The position numbers and the translations under genes were made by a program. Of a DNA stretch of 64,000 bases, positions 52,205-62,457 are shown in pieces. Source of the stretch: Brevibacterium sp. HMSC07C04. Lineage in GTDB: Bacteria > Actinomycetota > Actinomycetes > Actinomycetales > Brevibacteriaceae. The stretch is from the NCBI RefSeq assembly GCF_001815905.1, contig NZ_KV823268.1:19558-83557 (forward strand). Direction: 5' to 3'. Numbering within the stretch: the stretch's first letter is position 1; every line of letters begins with the position of its first letter. The notes under the pieces are model-generated. The model searched no databases and was not told where the DNA came from. It worked only from the letters and a program-made list of their open reading frames with translations.

Positions 52205-54364
52205 ATGCACCAAACTCCGCAGATTCCCGAACCCGCCCAGAAGGTTCCCCACGAGCGCACATTCCACGGCGACACTTTTGTCGACAACTACGAGTGGATG
52301 CGCGACAAGGACAGTCCGCAGGTTCGCGACTACCTGGACCGCGAAAACGCGTACACGGATGCCCGTACGGCGCATCTGAGTGATCTGCGCGAGCAGATTT
52401 TCGAAGAGATTCGCTCTCGCACAAAGGAAACCGACCTGTCGGTTCCGGCTCGCCGCGGCGGCTATTGGTACTTCACCCGCACCTCTGAGGGCAAGAACTA
52501 CCCGGCGTACTGCCGTGTTCCGGTCAGTGATGTTGGGGCCGGTGAACCCGGCGCGGCAGGCGGCGGCGAGGCCTGGACTCCGCCGAAGATCGAACCCGGA
52601 GTGGCGCTGGCCGGTGAAGAACAGCTCATCGACTTCAATGTCGAAGCAGGTGACAGCAGTTTCTTCGCAGTCGGCTCCCTCGACGTTTCCCCCGACGGCA
52701 GGCTGCTCGTCTACGCCGTCGACAGGGTCGGCGATGAGCGCTTCACCCTGCGCATCCGCAATCTGGAAACCGGCGAAGACCTGCCCGACGAAATCCCCGG
52801 CATCTTCTACGGCGCCTGCTTCGATGGCACCGGCACCCACGTCTACTACACGACCGTTGACGATTCCTGGCGCCCCGACACCGTGTGGCGGCACACCCTG
52901 GGAGACTCAACTGACGCCGACGTAGTTGTGTTCCGAGAAGACGACGAAAGGTTCTTCGTCGGCGCTGAGCTTAGCCGCACCGGTAACTACCTGTTCATCT
53001 CAACCGAAGCGAAGACCACCTCGGGCACCTGGTTCATTCCGACCTCAGACCCGACAGCCGAACCGCAGCCGGTGTGGCCGCGAGAACAGGACGTGGACTA
53101 TTCGGTCGAACACGCCGTAATTGACGGTGAGGACCGCTTCCTCATCGTCCACAACCGCGACAGAGCCGATTTCGACATCGCCGATGTTCCGGCAGCTGAT
53201 CCGACAGCACAGCCGTCCCAAGTGCTGCGTGATGTGGGCGGCATGCGCATTGAGGAAGTCCAGGCGTTCAGCGGTCTTATTGCCGTGGGCTACCGGCGCG
53301 CGGGCTTCGCCCGGGTCGGCCTCATCGACCTGAGCGCACCGGCCGAAGACGGTGTTCGGCCCATGACGGAAGTTGATTCGGGTGAGGACGCGGGCTACCG
53401 CTTCATCGCAGCTGACAACCACTCCTTTGACCAGCCGCACGTGCGGGTCACCATGGGTTCGCTCGTGCGCCCGCACACGGTTGCCGACTGCACTCCGGAC
53501 AGCAAGCAGGTTCGCAAGGTGACAGAGGTTCCCGGTGTTGACCTCGCCGCATATTCGCAGACCCTGGAGTGGGCGACGGCTGCGGACGGGACACAGATTC
53601 CGGTGAGCCTCGTATGGCGCACCGACGCGGTTGACCGCAGCAGCCCGGCACCGCTGAACCTGTATGGCTACGGCAGCTATGAGGCTTCCATGGACCCGGC
53701 GTTCTCAGCGGTCCGCCTGAGCCTGCTGGATCGCGGCGTCGTATTTGCAATCGCCCACATTCGCGGCGGCGGTGAAATGGGACGCCACTGGTACGAGCAG
53801 GGCCGCATGGAGTTCAAGAAGAACACCTTCACCGACTTCATTGACGTGGCCGACCACCTGATCAGCACCGGATGGACATCACCGGAGCGCATGGTTGCCC
53901 GCGGCGGTTCTGCCGGGGGACTGCTCATGGGGGCGGTGGCGAACATGGCCCCGGATCGCTTCGCCGGGGTCATCGCGGATGTTCCCTTCGTCGATTCGCT
54001 TACCTCGATGCTCATGCCGGAACTGCCGCTGACCGTTATCGAATGGGAAGAGTGGGGCGACCCGCTGCACTCGAAGGAGTTCTACGAGTACATGCGCAGC
54101 TACGCGCCGTATGAGAACGTCACACAGCAGCAGTATCCGCCGATTCTCGCGATCACCTCACTCAACGACACCCGGGTTCTGTACGTCGAACCGGCTAAGT
54201 GGACTGCCCGTCTGCGCGAAGTCGGTGCGGACGTCATCCTCAAAACCGATATGGCCTCCGGTCACGGCGGGGCCTCCGGACGCTATGACGCGTGGCGCGA
54301 AGCAGCGTTCTGGACCGCCTGGATGCTCGACCGCCTGGGCCTGGCTGAAAGCGGTGAACAATGA
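52205..54364 (+). CDS. ptrB: Oligopeptidase B (S9A prolyl oligopeptidase family)
   Basis: Cytoplasmic serine peptidase cutting short peptides after basic residues. 719 residues: N-terminal beta-propeller (about 70-420) and C-terminal alpha/beta hydrolase domain with the triad Ser569 in GGSAGG, Asp655 in LNDTRV and His687 in SGHGGASGR. HIRGGGEMGRHWYEQGR is typical of oligopeptidase B. No signal peptide. Overlaps the SdpI-type gene by four bases. Confidence 0.92.
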   Translation: MHQTPQIPEPAQKVPHERTFHGDTFVDNYEWMRDKDSPQVRDYLDRENAYTDARTAHLSDLREQIFEEIRSRTKETDLSVPARRGGYWYFTRTSEGKNYPAYCRVPVSDVGAGEPGAAGGGEAWTPPKIEPGVALAGEEQLIDFNVEAGDSSFFAVGSLDVSPDGRLLVYAVDRVGDERFTLRIRNLETGEDLPDEIPGIFYGACFDGTGTHVYYTTVDDSWRPDTVWRHTLGDSTDADVVVFREDDERFFVGAELSRTGNYLFISTEAKTTSGTWFIPTSDPTAEPQPVWPREQDVDYSVEHAVIDGEDRFLIVHNRDRADFDIADVPAADPTAQPSQVLRDVGGMRIEEVQAFSGLIAVGYRRAGFARVGLIDLSAPAEDGVRPMTEVDSGEDAGYRFIAADNHSFDQPHVRVTMGSLVRPHTVADCTPDSKQVRKVTEVPGVDLAAYSQTLEWATAADGTQIPVSLVWRTDAVDRSSPAPLNLYGYGSYEASMDPAFSAVRLSLLDRGVVFAIAHIRGGGEMGRHWYEQGRMEFKKNTFTDFIDVADHLISTGWTSPERMVARGGSAGGLLMGAVANMAPDRFAGVIADVPFVDSLTSMLMPELPLTVIEWEEWGDPLHSKEFYEYMRSYAPYENVTQQQYPPILAITSLNDTRVLYVEPAKWTARLREVGADVILKTDMASGHGGASGRYDAWREAAFWTAWMLDRLGLAESGEQ

Positions 54365-54726
54365 GCCCGGGGCTGATCACAGCGGCGGTTTTCACACTGC
54401 TGGGCATCGGCCTGGCCGCGGTTCTGTGGGTGCCGACACGTGCGGCGGCCGCCGGCCGCCTGGGCCCCAATGACCGCTGGGGCATTCGCATGGGCGCCAC
54501 CCGCCGGTCACCAGAAGTGTGGCAGCGCGCCCACCGGGCTGCGTTCATCTACATTGCCGCAGCCCCCTGGATCGCCGGGATTGCGCTGCTGGGCACGATT
54601 GTCCTGGCCGTGTGGGTCAGCGAAGGCGGGGCAATCATGATGTCTCTGCTGGGCCTGTGCGGGCAGATCTTCATCGGCATCTTCGGCACGGTCTTCGCCG
54701 TCATCGCCTCCCGCGACAAACGGTAG
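54361..54726 (+). CDS. SdpI/YhfL-family small membrane protein
   Basis: 121 residues; three membrane segments (about 5-22, 60-86, 92-115) and between the first two the SdpI-family signature NDRWGIRMGATRRSPEVWQRAHR. SdpI in Bacillus gives immunity to a peptide toxin, but most short relatives are of unknown role. Translationally coupled to oligopeptidase B. Confidence 0.75.
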   Translation: MSPGLITAAVFTLLGIGLAAVLWVPTRAAAAGRLGPNDRWGIRMGATRRSPEVWQRAHRAAFIYIAAAPWIAGIALLGTIVLAVWVSEGGAIMMSLLGLCGQIFIGIFGTVFAVIASRDKR

Positions 54727-54779
54727 GCCGCCGGTTCGAAGAACCGGTGCCCGCGGGTGAGGGGCGGTTAGGGAAAAGG

Positions 54780-54819
54780 CAAGCGGCGCCTCGTCAGATG
54801 AATGACGAGGCGCCGCTTG
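54780..54819. terminator. Convergent-gene hairpin, GAGGCGCCGCTT variant
   Basis: 17-base stem (arms CAAGCGGCGCCTCGTCA and its complement) with loop GATGAA between the SdpI-type gene and the convergent MetE-like gene. The sequence is a variant of the hairpin family at 33636, 38826, 44682 and 59101. Confidence 0.8.
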
Positions 54820-54857
54820 GCTGCGTGCCGATGTTTGGTGAGCGCAGCTGATTTGGG

Positions 54858-56060
54858 TCAGCTGCCCAGGCGCTTGGAGGCGATTTCAGCGCCCTGTGCG
54901 AGGCTTTCGAGTTTCGCCCAGGCGATCTCGGGGTGGATGCGCCCACCCAGACCGCAGTCGGTGGATGCGACGACGTTCTCCGGGCCTACCAGGCGGGCAA
55001 AGCGCTCAATGCGGTCTGCGACCAGCTGCGGGTGTTCCACGATGTTCGTCGAGTGCGACACGATGCCGGGAATGATGTACTTGCCGTCGGGCAGTTTAGT
55101 GTCTTCCCAGATGCGCCATTCGTGTTCGTGGCGGACGTTCGCAGCCTCGAAGGTAATGCCTGCGGCGTTGATGCTCAGCACGTCGTCGATGATTTCCTCA
55201 AACGGAAGGTCGGTCACGTGGGGGCCGTGCCAGGAGCCCCAACAGGTGTGGAAGCGCACCTGCTGCGGGTCGATGCCGCGCAGAGCGTGGTTGAGCGCTT
55301 CGATGCGCGGGCGCGTGAACTCGCGGTACTCTTCGAAGCTGGGTGCGGGGTTGATCTGGTCCCAGTTCTCAGCGATGGAAGGGTCGTCGATCTGGATGAT
55401 GAAACCGGCTTCGGCAATCGCCAGGTACTCTTCGCGGAAGACATCGGCCATGGCCCAGATGAACTCTTCGTCGCTGTCGTAGTAGCCGTTCTGGATGCGT
55501 GCTGCGGAACTCGGGCCCAGTGAGTTGATGTAGGCGGTCGACAGGTCGATTCCGGCTGCCTCGCAGGCCTGTTTGAGGTTCTGGATGTCACGCTGGATGA
55601 GCTCCTGGCCGACGTAGCGCACCGGCTCTACGGCCACTGGGAACTGCTGCTGCTGGCCGGTGTCAGCGCCAGAAGCTTCCGCGTCGCCGTACACGCCGGG
55701 GAACAGGTGGCGGTCACGGCGGTCGGGGAAGCTGGTCAGCACGACCTTGCCCGGTTCGGAACGCACCGGGGGAGCGTTGTGGAAGTGCACTTCCTGCAGC
55801 TCCAAGCCCGAAGTGCGTTCAAAGGAGTAGTGCCACCAGGCGCCGTAGTCCCTTTCGGCGGCCATTGCGTGGCCGTATTCGCCGTCGTTGACTTCGGTGA
55901 TGCCGATGTCGTTTTGGCGCTTGACGATGTCAACCACGGAATCGGTCAGCAGCTGGCCGAATTCTTCCTTGTCGATGCTGTCGTCAAAGCGTGCGGCGTT
56001 GGCGGCAATGAGCTTGTCGGTGCGCGGCAGCGAGCCGGCGTGGGAAACGCGAATGGTCAT
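54858..56060 (-). CDS. MetE C-terminal-domain-like protein (cobalamin-independent methionine synthase fold)
   Basis: 400 residues corresponding to the catalytic half of MetE without the N-terminal half. Zinc ligands are recognisable in RFHTCWG (His and Cys), the Glu in GITFEAAN and the Cys in ASTDCGLGG. Such stand-alone proteins range from core methionine synthases to other methyl or alkyl transferases such as coenzyme M transferases. GGAAGGAG precedes the ATG. Neighbouring aldehyde dehydrogenases do not fix the substrate; an independent terminator-like hairpin separates them. Confidence 0.82.
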   Translation of the reverse strand: MTIRVSHAGSLPRTDKLIAANAARFDDSIDKEEFGQLLTDSVVDIVKRQNDIGITEVNDGEYGHAMAAERDYGAWWHYSFERTSGLELQEVHFHNAPPVRSEPGKVVLTSFPDRRDRHLFPGVYGDAEASGADTGQQQQFPVAVEPVRYVGQELIQRDIQNLKQACEAAGIDLSTAYINSLGPSSAARIQNGYYDSDEEFIWAMADVFREEYLAIAEAGFIIQIDDPSIAENWDQINPAPSFEEYREFTRPRIEALNHALRGIDPQQVRFHTCWGSWHGPHVTDLPFEEIIDDVLSINAAGITFEAANVRHEHEWRIWEDTKLPDGKYIIPGIVSHSTNIVEHPQLVADRIERFARLVGPENVVASTDCGLGGRIHPEIAWAKLESLAQGAEIASKRLGS

Positions 56061-56152
56061 GGTGCTCCTTCCTTGAAGAAATTTTTTTCATCATATGAAC
56101 GGGCGAACATGCGTGCTGGGGCGTTGACGCATTTTGGAACATTCGCGTAACA

Positions 56153-56191
56153 CAAGCGGCGCCCCGCCAGAAAATGACGAGGCGCCGCTTG
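56153..56191. repeat. Degenerate GAGGCGCCGCTT hairpin
   Basis: Arms CAAGCGGCGCC (56153-56163) and GGCGCCGCTTG (56181-56191) match the hairpin at 54780, but the inner stem carries mismatches; sequence identity continues past the stem (GGCTG). It lies between the aldehyde dehydrogenase gene end and the start of the MetE-like gene, and probably terminates the former. Confidence 0.7.
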
Positions 56192-56227
56192 GCTGGATTG
56201 GCTGTGCTCAGCTGAGCACGGCTTGTG

Positions 56228-57601
56228 TCAGTCAGCCACGTAGTACAGGCGCTTGTTGACGAATTCGTCCATGCCGACCGGTCCGAGTTCACGGCCGTAG
56301 CCGGAGCGCTTCACACCGCCGAACGGCAGGTGTTCTCCACCGGCCTTGGGGATGTTGACCGAAGCCATGCCGACTTCCAGCCGGTTAGAGACCTTCTGGG
56401 CGCGTTCGACGTCTTCGCTGAATACTGTGCCGCCCAGGCCGAACTGGGTGTTGTTGGCAAGTTCCAGGGCCTCTTCGTCAGATGAAACCGGGTAGGCCAC
56501 GAGCACCGGACCGAAGAACTCTTCGTAGTAGATGTCCGAACCCACCGGGATGTCGGTGATGACAGTGGGCGACACATAGGCGCCCTCGTCGGAGATCTGC
56601 CCGCCGGTGCGGATGGTGGCGCCTGCGTCTTTGGCCCGGAGAATCTGGTCGTAGAGGTTCTCCGCTGCCGCACGCGAAGACAGCGGCATGTAGACGCTCG
56701 GGTCTTCGCTCGTGTAGTCGCCGGGGGTGGCCTCAGATGCCAGGCGGACCAGTTCGTCGACGAACTCTTCGTACATGTCGTCCATGACGATGATCCGCTT
56801 GTTGGAGTTGCACGCCTGGCCGGTGTTGAACAGGCGAGTCTTGTAGGCAAGCTGAGCCGAGGCCTTGACGTCGGAGGAGTCCAGCACGATGTACGGGTCA
56901 GAACCGCCGAGTTCGAGCACGGCCTTCTTCAGGGCCTTGCCCGCCTGCGCCGAAATTGCGGCACCGGCGCGTTCGGAGCCGGTCAGCGATACACCGGCGA
57001 TGCGGTCGTCGGCAATGACCTTCGAAATCTGGTCGTGCTTGGCGTAGATGTTCTGGAATACGCCTTCGGGCACGCCTGCTTCCAGCATGATCTCTTCCAT
57101 CACACCGGCAGACTTTGCGCAGATTTCGGCGTGCTTGAGCACAATCGCGTTGCCGAGCATGAGGTTAGGCGCTGCGAAGCGGGCCACCTGGTAGTACGGG
57201 AAGTTCCACGGCATGATGCCCAGAATGGTGCCGACCGGCCGGTGCTGCATAACAGCCTTGCCGCCGGGTGCATCCAGTGGGACATCCTTGGTGAATTCTG
57301 CAGCGTTGTCGGCGTAGTAGCGGTAGATGCGGCTGCAGAACTGGGCTTCGCCAACGGCCTCCGAACGGCGCTTGCCCATTTCGACGCCGATGATGTCGGC
57401 GAGTTCTTCGGCGCGCTCATCGTAGAGGTCGGCAACCCGGCTGACGATCTTCGACCGTTCGCTCATGTCGAGCTCAGCCCATGCGCGCTGGGCTTTTTCT
57501 GCTTTGGCGAGAACCGCTTCGAGTTCGTCGTCGGTGATGGCGGGGAACGTTTCGACGGTCGCGCCCGTAGCGGGGTTGACGACCTTGTAGTCCATGCTCA
57601 T
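56228..57601 (-). CDS. NAD(P)-dependent aldehyde dehydrogenase, succinate-semialdehyde type (copy 1)
   Basis: 457 residues; complete ALDH fold with [30 protein letters not shown] (cofactor), [14 protein letters not shown] containing the catalytic Glu, and NTGQACNSNKR with the nucleophilic Cys. Length and sequence resemble GabD-type succinate semialdehyde dehydrogenases. Directly abuts a paralogue upstream (TGAATG), with AAGGAGG inside the paralogue's end. Substrate is inferred from family only; GABA genes are not present nearby. Confidence 0.88.
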   Translation of the reverse strand: MSMDYKVVNPATGATVETFPAITDDELEAVLAKAEKAQRAWAELDMSERSKIVSRVADLYDERAEELADIIGVEMGKRRSEAVGEAQFCSRIYRYYADNAAEFTKDVPLDAPGGKAVMQHRPVGTILGIMPWNFPYYQVARFAAPNLMLGNAIVLKHAEICAKSAGVMEEIMLEAGVPEGVFQNIYAKHDQISKVIADDRIAGVSLTGSERAGAAISAQAGKALKKAVLELGGSDPYIVLDSSDVKASAQLAYKTRLFNTGQACNSNKRIIVMDDMYEEFVDELVRLASEATPGDYTSEDPSVYMPLSSRAAAENLYDQILRAKDAGATIRTGGQISDEGAYVSPTVITDIPVGSDIYYEEFFGPVLVAYPVSSDEEALELANNTQFGLGGTVFSEDVERAQKVSNRLEVGMASVNIPKAGGEHLPFGGVKRSGYGRELGPVGMDEFVNKRLYYVAD

Positions 57602-58981
57602 TCAGTCCTCCTTGGTGTAGAACAGGCGCTTGTTGACGAATTCGTCCATGCCCACGGGGCCGAGCTCACGTCCGTAGCCGGAGTTCTTCACACCGCCGAA
57701 GGGCAGAGCGGCCGAATCGGTGTCGTAGGAGTTGACCTTGGCCATGCCCACGTGCAGGCGGCTGCCCAGCGCTTCGGCCCGCGCGGTGTCGGTGCTGAAC
57801 ACGGTGCCGCCGAGCCCGAAGCGAGAATCATTGGCAAGTTCCAGGGCCTCTTCGTCAGAGCTGACGCGGTACACAACGAGCACCGGGCCGAACAGCTCTT
57901 CGTAGTAGACATCTGAGCCCACCGGAACGTCCGTTACGACGGCGGGGCTGAAGTGGGCGCCGGGGCCGTCGGCGAGTTCGCCGCCGGTGCGGATGGTGGC
58001 TCCGGCCTCCTTCAGCTGCTCCATCTGCTTTGCGAGGTTTTCGGCCGCGCGGCGCGAGGACAGCGGTTGGTAGACCGTGGGATCGTCGCTCGTGTAGTCG
58101 CCGGGCTTCATGTCTGCGGCCAGGCGGACCAGTTCGTCGACGAATTCTTCGTAGACGTCGTCCATGACGATCAGGCGCTTATTGGAGTCACACGCCTGGC
58201 CCGTGTTGTACATACGGGTGGCGAAGGCGTCCTGCGCTGCCTTCTTGACGTCCTCGGTGTCGAGGATGACGTACGGGTCGGAACCGCCGAGTTCGAGCAC
58301 GGCCTTCTTCAGAGCCTTGCCCGCCTGCTCCGACACAATGGCGCCGGCGCGTTCCGAACCGGTCAGCGATACACCGGCAATGCGGCTATCGGCAATGACT
58401 TCGGCAATCTGGTCGTGAGATGCCCGGACGTTGGTGTACACGCCCTCGGGCAGACCGGCCTCGCGGAAGATGTCTTCGATGACCTGCGCGGATTCGGGGC
58501 AGATCTCGGCGTGCTTGAGCACAATGCCGTTGCCCAGCACCAGGTTCGGTGCAGCGAAGCGGGCCACCTGGTAGTACGGGAAGTTCCACGGCATAATGCC
58601 CAGCAGAACCCCAATGGGCCGACTCTGCAGCACAGCGGTGCCGCCGGGGGTGTCGAGCTTCTTGTCCGCTGAGAACTCTGCGCCGTTGTCCGCGTAGTAG
58701 TTGAGGATTTCAGCGGAGAACTGGGCTTCTTCTGCGCCTTCTGAGTGGCGCTTGCCCATTTCCTTTCCGATGATGTGGCCGAGTTCGTCAGCGCGTTCGT
58801 CGAACAGCTGGGCGGCTTTCTTCACAATGGCTGCGCGTTCTTCTATGGGACGCGCAGCCCACTGCCTTTGGGCTTCGACCGCTGTGTCGAGCGCCTGGCT
58901 CAGCTGGGCGTCGGAGATGGTGTCGTATTCGGCTGTGACCTGGCCGTCGGCCGGGTTTGTCACCGCGTAGTTCGAGCTCAT
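57602..58981 (-). CDS. NAD(P)-dependent aldehyde dehydrogenase, succinate-semialdehyde type (copy 2)
   Basis: 459 residues, same domain layout and closely similar to the downstream copy: [44 protein letters not shown] and [11 protein letters not shown]. First gene of the pair; GGAGGG is four bases before the ATG. The two probably arose by tandem duplication and then diverged, mainly in the N-terminal 90 residues and near the C-terminus. Confidence 0.88.
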   Translation of the reverse strand: MSSNYAVTNPADGQVTAEYDTISDAQLSQALDTAVEAQRQWAARPIEERAAIVKKAAQLFDERADELGHIIGKEMGKRHSEGAEEAQFSAEILNYYADNGAEFSADKKLDTPGGTAVLQSRPIGVLLGIMPWNFPYYQVARFAAPNLVLGNGIVLKHAEICPESAQVIEDIFREAGLPEGVYTNVRASHDQIAEVIADSRIAGVSLTGSERAGAIVSEQAGKALKKAVLELGGSDPYVILDTEDVKKAAQDAFATRMYNTGQACDSNKRLIVMDDVYEEFVDELVRLAADMKPGDYTSDDPTVYQPLSSRRAAENLAKQMEQLKEAGATIRTGGELADGPGAHFSPAVVTDVPVGSDVYYEELFGPVLVVYRVSSDEEALELANDSRFGLGGTVFSTDTARAEALGSRLHVGMAKVNSYDTDSAALPFGGVKNSGYGRELGPVGMDEFVNKRLFYTKED

Positions 58982-59100
58982 GGACCCTCCTTAGTCGTCT
59001 GAGTTCTCTCATGGTCAACACTATCGGCACCCTCGGACATTCCATCCGGCCTCCCCGCCGAACCCCAGCCGCGCCCACCGCCCTTCCCGGCGCACAGACA

Positions 59101-59139
59101 ACGAGGTGCCGCTCACCTGTCAGGTGAGCGGCACCTCGT
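59101..59139 (-). terminator. purL terminator, GAGGTGCCGCTCAC family, copy 4
   Basis: 17-base perfect stem with loop TGTCA, 15 bases after the purL stop on the minus strand, followed there by TGTCTGTG. Confidence 0.88.
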
Positions 59140-59153
59140 AAGTTGGCTTACGG

Positions 59154-61475
59154 TCAGCCGAAGTGCTTCAGCATGGTGCCCTTGGAGGTTTCCAGGAGCT
59201 CCTGCAGGCCGATGGTGAACTGGTCGACCACTTCGAGGCTCGCCCGGTTGTCTTCTCCAGCATCAGTCATGCCGATGCGCACGTGCGGGAAGTTCCGGGC
59301 GGTGCACATATCGGTGAAGCGCACTTCTTCCGAACGCGGCACGGCGACGATTGCACGCGCTGCGGTTTCGGAGAACAGCGCGGTGAACAGGTCCACGCCG
59401 TCGCGCTTGATGACTTCGTCCAGCCAGATGCGCGCACCCATGCCGAAGCGCATGACCGCTTCGGCCACGGCAATCGCCAGGCCGCCCTCGGAGAGGTCGT
59501 GCGCGGTGTCGATCATGCCGTCACGGCTGGCGTTGATGAGGATTTCGCCGAGTTCGCGTTCAGCTTCGGGCTTGAACTTAGGCGGCAGACCGCCCAGGTG
59601 GCCGTGGGCGACATCCGCCCAGGCTGAACCGCCGAAGTCCTCCTCTGTTTCGCCCAGCAGGTAGATGGCGTGGCCAGCACCCGTGAAGCCCGACGGGGTG
59701 GCGCGGGTGACATCGTCGAAAACGCCCATGACCCCGACCACGGGGGTGGGCAGAATCGCGGTGTCGCCGGTCTGGTTGTACAGCGACACATTGCCGCCGG
59801 TGACGGGAACGCCGAGAGCCTGGCAGCCCTGGGCGAGACCTTCGATTGCGGTGGCCAGCTGCCACATGATTGCGGGGTCTTCCGGCGAACCGAAGTTGAG
59901 GCAGTCGGTCACGGCCATCGGACGAGCGCCGGTGGTGGCGACGTTGCGGTAGGCCTCGGCCAGTGCCAGCTGGGCGCCGGTTGCCGGGTCCAGGTAGGTG
60001 TAGCGGCCGTTGGCGTCGGTCGCCAGTGCAATGCCCAGGCCCGTTTCCTCGTCGACGCGGATAACACCGGCGTCGTCGGGGAAAGCCAGAGCGGTGTTGC
60101 CCTGCACGTAGCGGTCGTACTGGTTGGTGACCCATTCCTTCGAGCACAGGTTGGGTGAGGCCATAAGCTCCAGCAGGGTCTGGCGCAGCTCATCGCCGGT
60201 TTCTGGACGCGCCAGTCCTGCGGCGTCGACCGTGTTGGCCTGCGTTTCGGCCTGCCAGGACGGTTCGCTGTAGGGGCGTTCATAGACCGGGCCGTCGTGG
60301 GCGACCGAACGCGGCGGAACATCGACAATGACATCGCCGTGCCATTCGATGACCAGGCGTCCGCTGTCGGTGACTTCTCCAAGCACCGAGGTTTCGACTT
60401 CCCACTTGTTCACGATCGCCATGAAGTTGTCGAGCTTGTCCGGCCGCACAACGGCCATCATGCGCTCCTGAGATTCCGACATGAGGATCTCTTCGGGAGT
60501 CAGGGTGGGGTCGCGCAGCAGGACGTCGTCCAGGGCGATGTGCATGCCGCCGTCGCCGTTGGAGGCCAGTTCCGAGGTCGCGCAGGAAATACCGGCCGCG
60601 CCGAGGTCCTGAATGCCCTCCACGGTGTCGGCTGCAAACAGCTCCAAGCAGCACTCGATGAGCACCTTTTCGCTGAACGGGTCGCCCACCTGCACGGCGG
60701 GGCGCTTGGATTCAGAGCCCTCTTCGAAGCTTTCGGAAGACAGGATGGAGGCGCCGCCGATGCCGTCGCCGCCGGTGCGCGCACCGAACAGAACAACCTT
60801 GTTGCCCGCACCGGAGGCGTTCGCCAGGTGGATGTCATCGTGCTTCATGATTCCGACGGCCAGCGCGTTGACCAGCGGATTGCCCTGGTAGGCGGGGTCG
60901 AAAACGGTTTCGCCGCCGATGTTCGGCAGGCCGAGCGAATTGGCGTAGCCGCCGATGCCTGCAACAGCTCCGTGGCACACGCGGGCGGTGTCCGGGTGGT
61001 CGATCGCGCCGAAGCGCAGCTGGTCCATGACGGCAACCGGGCGCGCACCCATCGAGATGATGTCGCGGACAATGCCGCCGACACCCGTGGCGGCACCCTG
61101 GTAGGGCTCGACCATGGTCGGCGAATTGTGGGATTCGACTTTGAAGGTGACAGCCCAGTCCTGCCCGATGTCGACAACACCGGCGTTTTCGCCGATCGGC
61201 ACGAGCATGTGCTTTTTCATGTCTTCGGTTAGGTATTCGCCGAACTTGCGCAGGTGCATCTTGGAGGACTTATAGGAGCAGTGCTCGGACCACATGACGG
61301 AGTACATGGCCAGCTCTGCCGAGGTGGGACGGCGCCCGAGGACTTCGCGGATCGCGTCGTACTCGTTTTCCTTCAGGCCGAGTGACGCCCAGTCCTGTTC
61401 GACATCCGGGTTGGCGGCCGCGTATTCGACGGTCTCCTTGACCTTTTTGTCGGCGGAGGGGTTCGTGGATGACAT
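59154..61475 (-). CDS. purL: Phosphoribosylformylglycinamidine synthase subunit II
   Basis: Large subunit of the multi-protein FGAM synthase (PurLQS form) in purine synthesis, using ATP and glutamine-derived ammonia. 773 residues, the normal small-PurL length; [52 protein letters not shown] and [14 protein letters not shown] are present, giving two AIR-synthase-like halves. purQ and purS are not in the window. GAGGA is about eleven bases before the ATG, a rather long spacing. Confidence 0.97.
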   Translation of the reverse strand: MSSTNPSADKKVKETVEYAAANPDVEQDWASLGLKENEYDAIREVLGRRPTSAELAMYSVMWSEHCSYKSSKMHLRKFGEYLTEDMKKHMLVPIGENAGVVDIGQDWAVTFKVESHNSPTMVEPYQGAATGVGGIVRDIISMGARPVAVMDQLRFGAIDHPDTARVCHGAVAGIGGYANSLGLPNIGGETVFDPAYQGNPLVNALAVGIMKHDDIHLANASGAGNKVVLFGARTGGDGIGGASILSSESFEEGSESKRPAVQVGDPFSEKVLIECCLELFAADTVEGIQDLGAAGISCATSELASNGDGGMHIALDDVLLRDPTLTPEEILMSESQERMMAVVRPDKLDNFMAIVNKWEVETSVLGEVTDSGRLVIEWHGDVIVDVPPRSVAHDGPVYERPYSEPSWQAETQANTVDAAGLARPETGDELRQTLLELMASPNLCSKEWVTNQYDRYVQGNTALAFPDDAGVIRVDEETGLGIALATDANGRYTYLDPATGAQLALAEAYRNVATTGARPMAVTDCLNFGSPEDPAIMWQLATAIEGLAQGCQALGVPVTGGNVSLYNQTGDTAILPTPVVGVMGVFDDVTRATPSGFTGAGHAIYLLGETEEDFGGSAWADVAHGHLGGLPPKFKPEAERELGEILINASRDGMIDTAHDLSEGGLAIAVAEAVMRFGMGARIWLDEVIKRDGVDLFTALFSETAARAIVAVPRSEEVRFTDMCTARNFPHVRIGMTDAGEDNRASLEVVDQFTIGLQELLETSKGTMLKHFG

Positions 61476-61618
61476 GCCTGTCGACGTCCTCTCGTTGGTG
61501 CGCTGCTTGCGCGGATCCGGGTGCGCGGGATGACGGGGATTGACGTGGTCATCCTACCGCGCGGGTGCCCGTCTGCGGCATGTGGCTGACGGTCGCCTAA
61601 CCGGGCTGCTGCCCCAGA

Positions 61619-61636
61619 TGACGAGGTGCCGCTCAG
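61619..61636. repeat. Single arm of the GAGGTGCCGCTCAC hairpin overlapping a stop codon
   Basis: TGACGAGGTGCCGCTCAG is one arm of the dispersed hairpin without its partner; on the minus strand the thioesterase stop codon TGA (61633-61635) lies inside it. It may be a decayed copy or a fresh half-insertion. Confidence 0.6.
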
Positions 61637-62457
61637 CTGATCGGCCGGACTGTCAGGGACTGTGTGACGACGGCAAACGGGCCGTAGGCGTCATGCCACA
61701 CAGTGTGGGTTAAGCCGATGCCGCTGGGTCCGAAGCTGACGCTGACGTCCCCGGCCTGCCAAGGCAACCCGACAGGCTCCTGGGGGACCGGCTGCGGTTT
61801 GATTCCCGGTACGGGGGCGTGGGGTTTGCGGATGTACGTGACGGTCAGTTCGACATTGGGATACGCGACCTTCCGCGGATCTTCGCGGACTGACATGCCG
61901 TTGGCGGTATCGAATAGTGCGGCGGATTTGGCGAACTGTGAGGTTGGTTCATCGGCGAGATCGGCTGTGGACGCCAGCCAGAAGTGCGCACGCCCCGGCT
62001 CGAACTGGTGCCGGTAAGCCCGCAGAGTGGCAATGTAGTCACCCGGCCACACGCTCGAACCGGAAAAGCACTCCATGTCCGCAAGCGGGGTGAGCTCCGG
62101 AAAAGGCGAGGCGGCAAGAGGAGCGGTCTCCGCCTCGAGAGTCAGCCAGGCGCGAGCCCGCACAATGACCCGCCCGTCATAGGTGAGCAGCACCTCGACC
62201 AGTTCGATGGTCCGGCCCGGCCGCAGCACCTCGACGCTGTAGTCAAAGGCTGCAATCGGCACCACGCCGTAGATGTCGAAGCTGATCCGCGAAATCTGCA
62301 GGTGCTCCTGCCCGCGAGCCTGCGCGCCAGATTCGATGATGTGGGTGATGAGCCCCAGAGCAGGGGAAATGTGCTGCTCTTTCGGGTTCCACGCTCCCGA
62401 GGTGTGCTGTGTGGCCGTGAAGCTGTGCGCGCCGCCTCGCTTGAAGAAAACGTCCAT
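61633..62457 (-). CDS. Acyl-CoA thioesterase, TesB-like double hotdog
   Basis: 274 residues; N-terminal hotdog (FFKRGGAHSFTATQHTSGAWNPKEQHISPALGLITHIIE) and C-terminal hotdog with TANGMSVREDPRKVAYPNVELTVTYIRKP and GVGLTHTVWHD-like GIGLTHTVWHDAYG, ending SLTVRP, the pattern of type II thioesterases. A Pro-rich insert (about 212-230) is present before the last strands. CACAAT lies six bases before the ATG, again suggesting a leaderless mRNA. Divergent from trhO. Confidence 0.82.
   Translation of the reverse strand: MDVFFKRGGAHSFTATQHTSGAWNPKEQHISPALGLITHIIESGAQARGQEHLQISRISFDIYGVVPIAAFDYSVEVLRPGRTIELVEVLLTYDGRVIVRARAWLTLEAETAPLAASPFPELTPLADMECFSGSSVWPGDYIATLRAYRHQFEPGRAHFWLASTADLADEPTSQFAKSAALFDTANGMSVREDPRKVAYPNVELTVTYIRKPHAPVPGIKPQPVPQEPVGLPWQAGDVSVSFGPSGIGLTHTVWHDAYGPFAVVTQSLTVRPIS

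Noticed and set aside
50837..52894. 685-codon minus-strand frame opposite purA and the start of ptrB
   Set aside because: Long only because GC-rich codon use suppresses antisense stops; purA on the plus strand is unambiguous.
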